A DNA stretch of 64,000 nt, taken from contig NZ_CALXGI010000009.1 of the NCBI RefSeq assembly GCF_944387805.1, positions 1-64,000 of the forward strand, in the 5' to 3' direction. How positions within the stretch are numbered: position 1 is the first letter of the stretch; each line of letters opens with the position of its first letter. Below are positions 34,410-43,246 of the stretch, piece by piece. The notes under the pieces were generated by a model, which did no database searches, was not told the origin of the DNA, and was given only the letters and a program-made list of their open reading frames with translations. The DNA comes from an uncultured Pseudoflavonifractor sp. Its GTDB lineage: Bacteria; Bacillota; Clostridia; Oscillospirales; Oscillospiraceae. The position numbers and the translations under genes were made by a program.

Positions 34410-34931
34410 ATGGCCGATCTGGAGGAGAAACTAAATGCAATTCTGGGCAATCCAGAGGCTATGGGGCAAATCATGTCCATCGCCCGTTCTTTGTCAGACC
34501 AAGAGGATGATTCTGGCGTTGACACACAGGACAGCGCTCAAAACAGTCCGCATGCGGAACCGTCTTCCGAGGCCCAGGCGGCCGGGAGAAGCGGCAATCA
34601 GACGTCAAATTCAGACGCGGTAGCCGCCCTGCTGTCCAGCCTGACCGGCAGCAAGACCCAGAATGAGTCTCAGAACAGCAGCGGGGACAATCCCCTCTCC
34701 GCCCTGGGCAGTCTGGACCCTAAGCTGGTCCAAATCGCGCTCCGTCTGTTCTCCGCATACAGTGCCGAGGATGATCGGCGCACCGCACTCCTCAACGCCC
34801 TGAAGCCCTTCCTAAAGGAGAAGCGCCAGGCCAAGCTGGAAAAGGCCATCCAGATCGCCAAGCTCTCCCGGGTCATCCGGGTCGCCTTTCAGGTCTTTAA
34901 GAAGGAAGGGGGCGAAGAAGAGGATGTATAA
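34410..34931 (+). CDS. Hypothetical protein, second of the cluster
   Basis: The 173-aa protein starts behind GGAGGG. It has a helical N-terminus (residues 1-40), a low-complexity Ser/Asn/Gln-rich middle (about 45-95) and a conserved-looking C-terminal helix block (LDPKLVQIALRLFSAYSAED ... LLNALKPFLKEKRQAKLEKAI). Its last 8 bases overlap the next gene, implying coupled translation. The layout suggests a small sporulation- or envelope-associated protein, but no family is recognised. Confidence 0.75.
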   Translation: MADLEEKLNAILGNPEAMGQIMSIARSLSDQEDDSGVDTQDSAQNSPHAEPSSEAQAAGRSGNQTSNSDAVAALLSSLTGSKTQNESQNSSGDNPLSALGSLDPKLVQIALRLFSAYSAEDDRRTALLNALKPFLKEKRQAKLEKAIQIAKLSRVIRVAFQVFKKEGGEEEDV

Positions 34932-35226
34932 CCGATACATCCCCGGCGCCGGCGGCTATACCCGCATTTCAGAGGAGGATAGTCCCCCTGTCCAGCGGGC
35001 AGGGGCCGGCCATACCGAAAGCTTCTCCTCTCCCCTCAGCGATGCGCCTTCCACAGAGGAAAAGGACGCAGGCGCACTGCACTCCTTGCTCAAAAGCCTT
35101 AAATTGGATCATCTGGACAGCGGCGATGTGCTGCTCCTGCTCATCCTCCTCTTTCTGTTCATAGACGGAGATGACGTGGAGCTGATGATTACCCTGGGAC
35201 TGCTTCTGCTGCTGGGGCTGGAATGA
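34924..35226 (+). CDS. Hypothetical protein with C-terminal hydrophobic helix
   Basis: The 100-aa protein has a polar N-terminus with repeated Pro/Ser, and a C-terminal segment HLDSGDVLLLLILLFLFIDGDDVELMITLGLLLLLGLE. That tail is two leucine-rich helices joined by an acidic turn, as often seen in Clostridial small spore or membrane proteins. Gene order and overlap tie it to the two genes before it. Function unknown. Confidence 0.75.
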   Translation: MYNRYIPGAGGYTRISEEDSPPVQRAGAGHTESFSSPLSDAPSTEEKDAGALHSLLKSLKLDHLDSGDVLLLLILLFLFIDGDDVELMITLGLLLLLGLE

Positions 35227-35232
35227 GCCCGC

Positions 35233-36009
35233 TCAGCCTTCTACGGCGTGAAGCACAGTGCCGTCAGGGAGCGTAAAGGCGGTATCTGCCGGCACCGGCA
35301 TCTCCACCGGTTCGGAGGACATGCGCATCACCAGTTCGTCACCGCACCAGGTCTCCGCGCCAATCAGCAGACCGCTGGACACTGACACCCAGTAGCGCTC
35401 CCGATTGCCCAACTCGTTCTCCGCCGTCTCTACGTAGACACAGGATTCCCCGTTCCGCTCCTCATAGCCTGCGGAGGTAATCAGCTTTGCATTCAGTGCC
35501 AGCACGTCCTCATAGGTGGGAATCCGCTGGGCCATGTTGATATCCCGGGTCCCCGCTTCCCACTCAGTCCAGGTGCTGTCGCCGCCATACCAGCGGTAGA
35601 CAATTCCGCCTCCCGCAATGGTGTACTCCACGGTTCCGCCGGGCCAGGTGGATTCCACCTGGGTCCACCCGGCATCCTGCCAGACCCGGTTGACTGTGGT
35701 TCCCATAGCCCCATTTCCCAGGGAAGTCTCCACTGTGATGGTCCGGAAATAGCTCTCCGGCTGGAGGGGAACCATGGTACGGATCACGTTCTGCACTGTC
35801 TCCGGCGTCACTTCAACCCGAACATACCGGTCCGTATCTGCCGGCTGCCCGCTCTGGCTGTCCTCATCCTCTGCCGGATCTGTGACCACCGGAAGGGTAA
35901 TTTCAGGCGCTGCAGGTGCAAACAGATTGAGGCCAAAGCTGGAAAATACCGCCACTACAATCACAATGGCGATAAGAACCACAAAAATCGTCCGGTTTCT
36001 CCCCTCCAC
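35233..36009 (-). CDS. Membrane-anchored extracytoplasmic protein, function unknown
   Basis: The 258-aa protein starts at GTG 36009, seven bases after AAGGAGG. Residues about 7-30 are a signal-anchor (TIFVVLIAIVIVVAVFSSF), then an acidic linker (TDPAEDEDSQS). The rest is Trp- and Thr-rich, beta-type sequence. It lies beside the UDP-sugar epimerase gene on the same strand. A LolA/sigma-regulator-like sensor fold is possible from the beta pattern; I do not assign it. Confidence 0.65.
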   Translation of the reverse strand: MEGRNRTIFVVLIAIVIVVAVFSSFGLNLFAPAAPEITLPVVTDPAEDEDSQSGQPADTDRYVRVEVTPETVQNVIRTMVPLQPESYFRTITVETSLGNGAMGTTVNRVWQDAGWTQVESTWPGGTVEYTIAGGGIVYRWYGGDSTWTEWEAGTRDINMAQRIPTYEDVLALNAKLITSAGYEERNGESCVYVETAENELGNRERYWVSVSSGLLIGAETWCGDELVMRMSSEPVEMPVPADTAFTLPDGTVLHAVEG

Positions 36010-36049
36010 GCCCCCACCTCCTTACCGTGCCTGTGTGTTACTTTCCGTC

Positions 36050-37207
36050 TTATCGTCCCAGGGCGTTGAATTCCTCAGGGGGCTGGGCCCGCAGGCCAAA
36101 TTTCCACTCGATGGCGTCGGCAATGCGGCGGCAGGCCTGGCCGTCGCCGTAGGGGTTGACTGCATGGGCCATCTCGCCGTAGGCCTCGGCATCGGTCAGC
36201 AGGGTGTGGGCCAGCCGGAACACATTTTCTTCCTCAGTGCCTGCAATCTTTACGGTGCCTGCCTCCACGGCCTCAGGCCGTTCGGTCTCCCGGCGCAGGA
36301 CAAGCACCGGACGGCCCAGTGCGGGTGCCTCCTCCTGCAGTCCGCCGGAGTCAGTCATAACCAGATAGCAGCGGGCCATCAGATTGTGCATCTCCTCCAC
36401 GTCCAGCGGGTCGATGAGGTGGATCCGGGGATGGCCGGACAGGTACTTGGCGGCCGCCTCCCGCACCACGGGAGACAGGTGCACCGGGTACACCAGCTCC
36501 ACGTCCTCGTGGGCATCCGCCACGCGGCGAAGGGCGGTCATGATATTGGCCATAGGCTGGCCGTAATTCTCCCGGCGGTGGCAGGTGACCAGGATGATTT
36601 TCTTGCCCGCATAGTCCAGATGGTTGAGCAGGTCAGTTGAGAAGTGATAATCCTTTACAACCGTTGTTTGAAGGGCATCAATCACGGTATTGCCGGTGAT
36701 AAATACCCCGTTCTGAATTCCCTCTCGGGACAGATTGGCCCGGTTGGCCGGCGTGGGGCAGAAATGGAGGTCCGCAATATCTCCCACCAGAGTGCGGTTC
36801 ATCTCTTCCGGATAGGGGGAATATTTGTCCCAGGTGCGCAGGCCGGCCTCCACATGGCCTACCATAATCTGATGATAGAAGGCGGCCAGAGCACCGGCAA
36901 AGGTGGTGGAAGTGTCGCCGTGGACCAGCACCAGATCGGGCTTTGCGCTCTGGAACACCTCCTCCAGCCCCAGCAGGCACTTGGTGGTAATGGTGGACAG
37001 GGTCTGCCGGGGCTCCATAATATTCAGGTCATAGTCCGGTTTCAGGCGGAAAATCTCCAGCACGGAGTCCAGCATCTGCCGGTGCTGAGCGGTGACGCAG
37101 CACTGGGACTCGATACCCTCGCGGCGGCTGAGCTCCTGCACCAGGGGGGCCATCTTGATGGCCTCCGGCCGGGTGCCGAAAATGGTCATGACACGGATAG
37201 GCTTCAT
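36050..37207 (-). CDS. wecB: UDP-N-acetylglucosamine 2-epimerase (non-hydrolysing)
   Basis: The 385-aa protein has the epimerase motifs FGTRPEAIKMAPL, VHGDTSTTFAGALAAFY, GHVEAGLRT and a C-terminal DSGGLQEEAPALGRPVLVLR ETERPE. It interconverts UDP-GlcNAc and UDP-ManNAc for wall teichoic acid or capsule. Its start overlaps the stop of the TagO-like gene by four bases (ATGA), so the two are coupled. Also named mnaA in Bacillus. Confidence 0.93.
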   Translation of the reverse strand: MKPIRVMTIFGTRPEAIKMAPLVQELSRREGIESQCCVTAQHRQMLDSVLEIFRLKPDYDLNIMEPRQTLSTITTKCLLGLEEVFQSAKPDLVLVHGDTSTTFAGALAAFYHQIMVGHVEAGLRTWDKYSPYPEEMNRTLVGDIADLHFCPTPANRANLSREGIQNGVFITGNTVIDALQTTVVKDYHFSTDLLNHLDYAGKKIILVTCHRRENYGQPMANIMTALRRVADAHEDVELVYPVHLSPVVREAAAKYLSGHPRIHLIDPLDVEEMHNLMARCYLVMTDSGGLQEEAPALGRPVLVLRRETERPEAVEAGTVKIAGTEEENVFRLAHTLLTDAEAYGEMAHAVNPYGDGQACRRIADAIEWKFGLRAQPPEEFNALGR

Positions 37208-38319
37208 TTCTTCTCTTCCTCCCCTGTCTGTGTCTCAGGTTCCGCCTGGCTCTGGGGCGGGGTACCCCTGTTCTTCTTATTGTTATTGTGGATGAAGATC
37301 TGTCCGGCCACCGCACCGGCGGCACACAGCGCCATCAGCAGCAGCATGGCCTTTACAGGGCCCTCGGTGGTCAATACCACGGCGGACAGGCCCAGGATAG
37401 CGCTGATGATGTAGAGCACAGCCACCGCCTGCTTCTGGGAAAAGCCCATATCGATAAGCCGGTGGTGCACATGGCTGCGGTCGGCGTGCATGGGGCTCTG
37501 TCCATGGGCTATACGGCGGATGAAAGCGAAGCAGGTATCGAAGATAGGCAGGCCCAGCATGAGGAAAGGCACCACAAACGAGATAATGGTATATAGCTTG
37601 AAGAGGCCCTGCACCGAGATCACCGCCAGTACAAAGCCAAGGAACGTGGAGCCGGTATCTCCCATGAAGATCTTGGCAGGGTTCAGGTTGTAAGGCAGGA
37701 AGCCCAGGCAGCCGCCGCACAGGGCCGCCACCATCAGGGCAATGGGCATCTCCCCCACTGACATGGCGATAACCAGCAGCGTCATGGAGCTGATGGTGGA
37801 CACGCCGCAGGCAAGGCCGTCCAGTCCGTCAATCAGGTTGACGGCGTTGGTAATGGCCACAATCCAGATGATAGTGACCGGATAGGCCAGCCACCCCAAA
37901 TCCCAGTACAGGTTGCTGGAAAACACGTTGGGATTGGAGATTGTGCTGATCACATTCCCCGACATCACAGCCACCAGGGCTGCAATAATCTGGATCACAA
38001 ATTTTAGGGATGCCTTCAGGGAGTAGATATCGTCAAAAATGCCCAGCACTACAATGATCACGGCGCCCAGCAGCATGCCCCGCAGCTGAGGCGTCATCTC
38101 CACAAAGAACAGAGTGCTGACAAGAAAGCCGAAAAAGATGGCCAGGCCGCCCATGCGGGGAATAGGATGGTCGTGCATCCGGCGGTTATCCTTGGGCACG
38201 TCCACCGCGCCCACCTTCTGGGCCAGGGATTTGACCACCGGCGTCAGAATAAACGCGACAATCAGCGCCACGCCCAGAGCAGCCGCCACCATACCGATTT
38301 CGCGAAGTTCTATATTCAT
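37204..38319 (-). CDS. tagO: Undecaprenyl-phosphate GlcNAc-1-phosphate transferase (MraY/WecA/TagO family)
   Basis: The 371-aa protein has about 10-11 membrane helices and the family motifs VPKDNRRMHDHPIPRMGG, DDIYSLKASLKF, NAVNLIDGLDGLA and MGDTGSTFLG. It attaches GlcNAc-1-phosphate to undecaprenyl phosphate, the first committed step of wall teichoic acid synthesis. Its C-terminal tail is Lys/Glu/Gln-rich. It is directly coupled to the 2-epimerase, which makes the next sugar nucleotide; the LCP gene at 30.7 kb fits the same pathway. Confidence 0.92.
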   Translation of the reverse strand: MNIELREIGMVAAALGVALIVAFILTPVVKSLAQKVGAVDVPKDNRRMHDHPIPRMGGLAIFFGFLVSTLFFVEMTPQLRGMLLGAVIIVVLGIFDDIYSLKASLKFVIQIIAALVAVMSGNVISTISNPNVFSSNLYWDLGWLAYPVTIIWIVAITNAVNLIDGLDGLACGVSTISSMTLLVIAMSVGEMPIALMVAALCGGCLGFLPYNLNPAKIFMGDTGSTFLGFVLAVISVQGLFKLYTIISFVVPFLMLGLPIFDTCFAFIRRIAHGQSPMHADRSHVHHRLIDMGFSQKQAVAVLYIISAILGLSAVVLTTEGPVKAMLLLMALCAAGAVAGQIFIHNNNKKNRGTPPQSQAEPETQTGEEEKK

Positions 38320-38352
38320 GTTCTTCTCCTTTAGACGGAATCAACTGCGGCT

Positions 38353-39354
38353 TCAGCGCTGCAGAAAGCCCACCTTTTTATAGACCTTGCGCAGGGTCTT
38401 CTCCGCCACATAGGAGGCCTTCTCCGCACCGGCGCGGTAGACGCCCTCCAGATAGGCCTTATCGGCCAGAAGCCGGCGGGTCTCCTCCTGAATAGGCCGG
38501 AGCAGCTCTACCACCGCCTCACCCACCACAGGCTTGAAGGCGCCATAGCCCTTGCCGTCAAACTCGGCCTCGATCTCTTCAAAGGTCTTGCCGGTTACGG
38601 CGGAGTAGATGCTCATCAGGTTTGCCACGCCGGGCTTGTTCTCCCGGTCATACCGGATGCAGTGCTCCGTGTCACTGTCGGTGATGGCCCGCTTGAACTT
38701 GCGCATGATGTCCTCCGGTTTCTCCATGAGGAATACGCAGCCCTCGGGAATGGACTTGCTCATCTTGGTATCGGGCTGGTTCAGGCTCATGATGCGGGCG
38801 CCCATCTTGGGGATGTAGGGCTCAGGCATCTTCAGCACGTCGCCATAGATATGGTTGAACCGCTGGGCCACGTTGCGGGTCAGCTCCACGTGCTGCTTCT
38901 GGTCCTCGCCCACGGGCACAAAGTCGGGCTGGTAGAGCAGGATGTCCGCTGCCATCAGGCAGGGATAGGTGAACAGGCCGGCGTTAATGTTGTCGGCGTG
39001 CTTGGCGGACTTGTCCTTGAACTGGGTCATACGGGAGAGCTCGCCAAACATGGTGTAGCAGGACAGCACCCAGGCCAGTTCCGCGTGCTGGTGGACATGG
39101 GACTGGACAAACAGCGTGTTCTTCTCCGGGTCCAGCCCGCAGGCAATATACTGAGCCAGCTGCTCCAGCGTGCGCCGGCGCAGGTCAGCGGGAGTCTGGC
39201 GGACGGTAATGGTGTGCATATCCGCCATGAAATAGTAGCAGTCAAACTCGTCCGCCCGGGCGCCCCAGTTCTTGATGGCGCCAAGGTAGTTGCCCAGGTG
39301 CAGGTCTCCGCTGGGCTGGATTCCGGAGAGCATTATTTTCTTTGTCGTTTCCAT
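38353..39354 (-). CDS. trpS: Tryptophanyl-tRNA synthetase
   Basis: The 333-aa protein has the HIGH-class signature region GIQPSGDLHLGNYLGAIKNW and the KMSKS motif (DTKMSKSIPEG). It charges tRNA-Trp with tryptophan. It is divergent from gltX, and their two promoters share overlapping -35 boxes. No T-box leader was found in the 90-base upstream region. Confidence 0.97.
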   Translation of the reverse strand: METTKKIMLSGIQPSGDLHLGNYLGAIKNWGARADEFDCYYFMADMHTITVRQTPADLRRRTLEQLAQYIACGLDPEKNTLFVQSHVHQHAELAWVLSCYTMFGELSRMTQFKDKSAKHADNINAGLFTYPCLMAADILLYQPDFVPVGEDQKQHVELTRNVAQRFNHIYGDVLKMPEPYIPKMGARIMSLNQPDTKMSKSIPEGCVFLMEKPEDIMRKFKRAITDSDTEHCIRYDRENKPGVANLMSIYSAVTGKTFEEIEAEFDGKGYGAFKPVVGEAVVELLRPIQEETRRLLADKAYLEGVYRAGAEKASYVAEKTLRKVYKKVGFLQR

Positions 39355-39427
39355 TTCTGTTTTACACCTCGACTGCGCCGCCAGAAACTATTTCTCTCTT
39401 CTGGAGCGCATATTTACATACCAGTTT

Positions 39428-39456
39428 ATCATACCACATGGCGTACCGCTTGACAA
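39428..39456 (-). promoter_or_regulatory. trpS promoter
   Basis: On the minus strand TTGTCA (39456-39451), a 17-base spacer and TATGAT (39433-39428) form a near-consensus promoter. Its -35 overlaps that of the gltX promoter. Confidence 0.85.
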
Positions 39457-39478
39457 GTTTTACCCTTACCTTTAGAAT
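39450..39478 (+). promoter_or_regulatory. gltX promoter
   Basis: TTGACA at 39450-39455, a 17-base spacer and TAGAAT at 39473-39478 form a strong promoter driving gltX. The shared -35 region implies that the two promoters compete for RNA polymerase. Confidence 0.85.
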
Positions 39479-39546
39479 GGTAAAGATCAGAAGAACTTCC
39501 GCCTGTCGGCGTAATTCTCACAATTATTACCACTGGAGGCATCACC

Positions 39547-41031
39547 ATGGATATGAAATGGTTTGACGACATGGAGGCCCGCATCCCCAAGGGCAAGGTC
39601 CGCACCCGCTTCGCCCCCTCCCCCACCGGTTATATGCACATCGGCAACCTGCGCACCGCTCTCTACACCTGGCTCATCGCCCGCCATCAGGACGGCACCT
39701 TTATCCTCCGCATCGAAGATACCGACCAGGAGCGCCTGGTGGAGGGCGCCACTGAGGTCATCTACAAGACCCTGCGGGAGTGCGGTCTGACCTGGGACGA
39801 GGGCCCCGATATCGGCGGTCCCGTCGCCCCTTATATCCAGACCGAGCGCCGGGACACCTACGGCAGGTACGCCGAGCTGCTGGTGGAGCGGGGCCACGCC
39901 TACTACTGTTTCTGCGAGAAGACCGAGAGCGAGGAGGAGAGCGGCAGCTTTGACCGCTCCGCCGACCCCTGCCGCTCCCTGAGCCTGGAGGAGGCCAAAG
40001 CCCGTGTGGCTGCCGGCGTGCCCCACGTCATCCGGCAGAAGATTCCTGCCGGCGGGACTACCACCTTCTCCGACGCCGTATTCGGCGACATCACCGTGGA
40101 CAATGACACCCTGGATGACCAGGTGCTCATCAAGTCCGATGGTCTGCCCACCTACAACTTCGCCAACGTTATTGACGACCACCTGATGGGCATCACCCAC
40201 GTGGTCCGGGGCAGCGAGTACCTCTCCTCTGCTCCCAAGTACAACCTGCTCTACCAGGCCTTCGGCTGGGAGGTGCCCACCTATATCCACTGCTCCCCTG
40301 TCATGCGGGACGCCCACAACAAGATGAGCAAGCGCCACGGCGACCCCTCCTATCAGGATCTGATCGCCCAGGGCTTCCTCTCCCAGGCCGTGGTCAACTA
40401 TGTCACTCTGCTGGGCTGGTCCCCCCGCGGCGAGTACAGCGAGCGGGAGTTTTTCTCCCTGGAGGAGCTCGCCCAGGTGTTTGACATCGGCGGCATCTCC
40501 AAGTCCCCTGCCATCTTCGATATTGAGAAGCTGCGCTATTTCAACGCCAAATACCTGCGGGAGCTCTCCCCCGAGGACTTCTACGCCCTGGCCGAGCCCT
40601 ATCTCCGGGAGGCCGTCAAAACCCCAGGCATTGACCTGAAGCTCATCGCCCCTCTGGTCCAGCCCCGGTGCGACACCCTGCTGGACATCGCTCCCCAGGT
40701 GGACTTCTTTGACGCCCTGCCTGAGTACTCCAATGAACTCTACTGCCACAAGAAGATGAAAACCAACGAGGAAAATTCCCTGGAGGCGCTCAAGCAGGTG
40801 CTCCCTGTGCTGGAGGGCCTGAGCGACTGGACCTATGATGCTATCCACGACGCCCTCATCGGCCTGGCCGAGAAGCTGGAGCTGAAGAACGGCCGGATCA
40901 TGTGGCCGGTGCGCACTGCCCTGTCCGGTAAGGCCGTCACTCCCGGCGGCGCGGTGGAGCTGTGTCACATTCTGGGCCGGGACGAGGCACTCTCCCGGAT
41001 CCGCAAGGGTATCGCCCAGTTGGGCGGCTGA
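39547..41031 (+). CDS. gltX: Glutamyl-tRNA synthetase
   Basis: The 494-aa protein has TRFAPSPTGYMHIGNLRTALYTWL and the KMSKRHG motif, and the C-terminal anticodon-binding part. It charges tRNA-Glu (and, in many bacteria without GlnRS, tRNA-Gln). The first residues MDMKWFDDMEARIPKGK form a short extension before the usual start of this enzyme. A clear promoter and a downstream terminator show it is a single-gene unit. Confidence 0.97.
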   Translation: MDMKWFDDMEARIPKGKVRTRFAPSPTGYMHIGNLRTALYTWLIARHQDGTFILRIEDTDQERLVEGATEVIYKTLRECGLTWDEGPDIGGPVAPYIQTERRDTYGRYAELLVERGHAYYCFCEKTESEEESGSFDRSADPCRSLSLEEAKARVAAGVPHVIRQKIPAGGTTTFSDAVFGDITVDNDTLDDQVLIKSDGLPTYNFANVIDDHLMGITHVVRGSEYLSSAPKYNLLYQAFGWEVPTYIHCSPVMRDAHNKMSKRHGDPSYQDLIAQGFLSQAVVNYVTLLGWSPRGEYSEREFFSLEELAQVFDIGGISKSPAIFDIEKLRYFNAKYLRELSPEDFYALAEPYLREAVKTPGIDLKLIAPLVQPRCDTLLDIAPQVDFFDALPEYSNELYCHKKMKTNEENSLEALKQVLPVLEGLSDWTYDAIHDALIGLAEKLELKNGRIMWPVRTALSGKAVTPGGAVELCHILGRDEALSRIRKGIAQLGG

Positions 41032-41059
41032 GTTTCTCCATCCTTCCCGCGTTCTCACG

Positions 41060-41095
41060 ACAGAGGGCCGGACGCAGATGCGCCCGGCCCTCTGT
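41060..41095 (+). terminator. Terminator after gltX
   Basis: Arms ACAGAGGGCCGG (41060-41071) and its complement (41084-41095) close a hairpin followed by TCTT. Confidence 0.8.
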
Positions 41096-41116
41096 TCTTA
41101 TGTTCAGTCCGATCGC

Positions 41117-41272
41117 TCAGCAGCCGCAGTTATTGCCGCAGCCGTTGTTGCAGCCACCGCAGCAGCCGCCCATGTTCCCGCCGCCGCAACAGCAGCACAG
41201 GATGATGATGAGGATGATGATCCACAGGCAGCCGCAGCCGCCCCAGCCGGAACCGTTATTACAGCACCCCAT
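41117..41272 (-). CDS. Very short cysteine/glycine-rich membrane protein (51 aa, 14 Cys)
   Basis: The minus strand holds an ATG (41272) eight bases after AGGAGG. It reads to TGA 41117 and gives 51 residues: a Cys/Gly start (MGCCNNGSGWGGCGC), a hydrophobic core LWIIILIIIL, four Cys in a row, and a Gly/Asn/Cys tail. Fourteen residues are cysteine. Small Gly-rich single-helix proteins (YjcZ-like) are common in spore coats; the Cys density here suggests metal binding or cross-linking. It is too short for usual gene finders. The family is not recognised. Confidence 0.7.
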   Translation of the reverse strand: MGCCNNGSGWGGCGCLWIIILIIILCCCCGGGNMGGCCGGCNNGCGNNCGC

Positions 41273-41413
41273 AATGAAGTACCTCCTGAAATAAAATGGA
41301 GACCGGCTGCCGGAGCCTGCCCTGGCGGCCTCTCCTGCGCGGCCTCACTTCATACTATGCCCCGCCTTCTGATTGGTGCGGCACCGCTCCGGCGTCTTGC
41401 ACGGGCAAAAAGT

Positions 41414-41439
41414 GAGCCCCCGGCGGCTGCCGGGGGCTC
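41414..41439 (-). terminator. Terminator after the SLH lipoprotein gene
   Basis: A perfect 11-bp GC stem (41414-41424 and 41429-41439) is followed on the minus strand by ACTTTTT, just after the stop at 41443. Confidence 0.85.
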
Positions 41440-41442
41440 TGC

Positions 41443-42594
41443 TTATGCAATTCGCTCTGTTGCCACATTGGAGCGCACTTGATTAACCTCAGCGGAATCC
41501 AGTGTTCCCGTTGAAGCAAGGTAGCTGAGCAGGGTCCCGCCGGATTTCATCTTAGCATCCAGCGCATAGTAGGACACATAGGCCACCTGAGCCCGGAGGA
41601 AGGGCTCTTCTACCATCAGTTTGTATTCCCCATCGGTAATGCACCCCAGCTCCAGGCTGCGGAGCAGCGCCGAATCCCACTGGAAGTCCGGGCTCTCACC
41701 GCTGTCCTGGTAGCCCAGGGCACGGAGCACAAAGGTCATGTACTCCCCGGCAGTAATGGTGACATAGGGGGCGAAATACAGCTCAGGGCTGTCCGCACCC
41801 ACGCCCTTGGTATACCCCTTGGCATAGGCATAGGTCACATAACTCTGACACCACTCGGGCACATCTACAAAGGGACAGGGCTCCGTGGTGGCCAGAGCCG
41901 CCCCTTCCTCACCCAGCAGGCGGAGGAACATAATCAATCCCTCAATGCGGGTAGGGGTTTTCTCCAGCATCAGTCCATCACCATAGGCTGTGTCACCGCC
42001 CTTGAACAGGCCCATTTCTTTCAGGGCATTGGCCAGCTCGTTGTAATCTGTGGCGCTGCTTTTCACGACGGAGTAAAATCCCTGGGGCGCCAGCACGGCG
42101 GTATCCGAGGTAATGGTCAGCTGGCACATGGTATTCTCCGCAGCCAGATAGCGGTGCTGCGCCGTCATGGCCGCGCTTGAAGCTATGTCAGCGGCTGTGG
42201 TCATGTCCACCACGCCGCCGGAGGAGTACGAGATGGTGGCGGACCCGGCCAGCAATATTCCACTGGAACCGGTATCCAGGGTAATGATATCCCCCCGCTT
42301 GAACCGCTGTTCGGTAAAGGAGGCCGCATACCCGCCGCCCTCCCCTGCCAGCGCGTTAGCCCGGGCCTGGTACAGCTCCGCCTGAGCCTTGAGTTCCTTC
42401 AATGCGTCATCATAGACCTTGCCCAATCCAGCCTGAATTTCTTTATCTGCCTGTGTCACAGTTTCAGGAATATAGGTATTGATAATATAAGACTGGGTCA
42501 GCAACGGATCGGAGGCGCTTCCGCCTGCCGCCACTGCCGCTGCACAGCCGGCCAGCAAAAGCATGGCCAGCAAAGCTGCTGTGATTCGTCTCAT
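41443..42594 (-). CDS. SLH-domain lipoprotein
   Basis: The start chosen is ATG 42594 (GGGAG at good spacing), giving 383 aa; an upstream ATG would lie inside rex. The N-terminus is a lipoprotein signal (ALLAMLLLAGC, with the lipobox LAGC). The C-terminal third has the S-layer homology pattern FVDVPEWCQSYVTYAYAKGYTKGV and ITAGEYMTFVLRALGY. SLH domains bind pyruvylated wall polymers, so the protein sits on the cell surface, both lipid- and wall-bound. The central beta-rich part (SATISYSSGGVV) is unidentified. Gene order suggests co-transcription with rex. Confidence 0.8.
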   Translation of the reverse strand: MRRITAALLAMLLLAGCAAAVAAGGSASDPLLTQSYIINTYIPETVTQADKEIQAGLGKVYDDALKELKAQAELYQARANALAGEGGGYAASFTEQRFKRGDIITLDTGSSGILLAGSATISYSSGGVVDMTTAADIASSAAMTAQHRYLAAENTMCQLTITSDTAVLAPQGFYSVVKSSATDYNELANALKEMGLFKGGDTAYGDGLMLEKTPTRIEGLIMFLRLLGEEGAALATTEPCPFVDVPEWCQSYVTYAYAKGYTKGVGADSPELYFAPYVTITAGEYMTFVLRALGYQDSGESPDFQWDSALLRSLELGCITDGEYKLMVEEPFLRAQVAYVSYYALDAKMKSGGTLLSYLASTGTLDSAEVNQVRSNVATERIA

Positions 42595-42598
42595 TCGG

Positions 42599-43246
42599 TT
42601 ACTCCCGGGCGTCATCTGCGTCGGAAATCATATAGCTCAGAGCCAGCAGGCTGTCGGCAAAATGCACGTCTTCAATGATTACATTATTGCGATCTGACAG
42701 GTTCAGCTCAATATTGGTAAAGTTCCAGATGCCCTTCACACCAGCCGCCGCCAGCCGCTCCGCCAGGCCGTTGGCCACCCGGCCGGGAACCGTCAGCACG
42801 CCTACGCTGGCAGGATGCTCTGCAAGGTACGCCTCCAGCGTATCGGCATGACGGATGATCATCGTGCCGATCGTACTGCCCACGATAGCGGGGTTAACGT
42901 CAAAGGCGGCGGTCAACTGGAAGCCGTTCTTTTCAAAATGAAAATTCTCAATCAGCGCCCGGCCCAAGTTGCCGGCGCCCAGAATCACCGCCGTATGAGC
43001 GCGGTTCATCCCCAGAATATCGGAGAGCTCCCCCCTCAATTTCTCTACATTATAGCCGTATCCCTGCTGCCCGAACTCACCGAAGCAGGACAGATCCTGA
43101 CGGATCTGAGATGCCGTCAGGCCCATGGAATTTCCCAGCGCATTGGAGGAAATTCGGATGGTCCCGGCTTGAAAGAGATCATTCAGATGGCGGTAATACC
43201 GCGGCAGCCGCCGAATAACGGCGCTGGATACTTTCTGCTTTCTCAT
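42599..43246 (-). CDS. rex: Redox-sensing transcriptional repressor Rex
   Basis: The 215-aa protein has an N-terminal winged helix (SSAVIRRLPRYYRHLNDLFQAGTIRISSNALGNSMGLTASQIRQDLSCFG) and a Rossmann NAD(H)-binding domain (VILGAGNLGRALIENF). Rex senses the NADH/NAD ratio and represses fermentation genes such as alcohol dehydrogenases when NADH is low. It lies near a nitroreductase and an Fe-alcohol dehydrogenase gene, which are possible targets. I did not find a clear TTGTTAA-type Rex box in the adjacent gap. Confidence 0.95.
   Translation of the reverse strand: MRKQKVSSAVIRRLPRYYRHLNDLFQAGTIRISSNALGNSMGLTASQIRQDLSCFGEFGQQGYGYNVEKLRGELSDILGMNRAHTAVILGAGNLGRALIENFHFEKNGFQLTAAFDVNPAIVGSTIGTMIIRHADTLEAYLAEHPASVGVLTVPGRVANGLAERLAAAGVKGIWNFTNIELNLSDRNNVIIEDVHFADSLLALSYMISDADDARE

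Noticed and set aside
41078-41482. 134-codon plus-strand frame, Ala-rich
   Set aside because: The opposite strand has the Cys-rich small gene with a good Shine-Dalgarno; the plus frame is its shadow.
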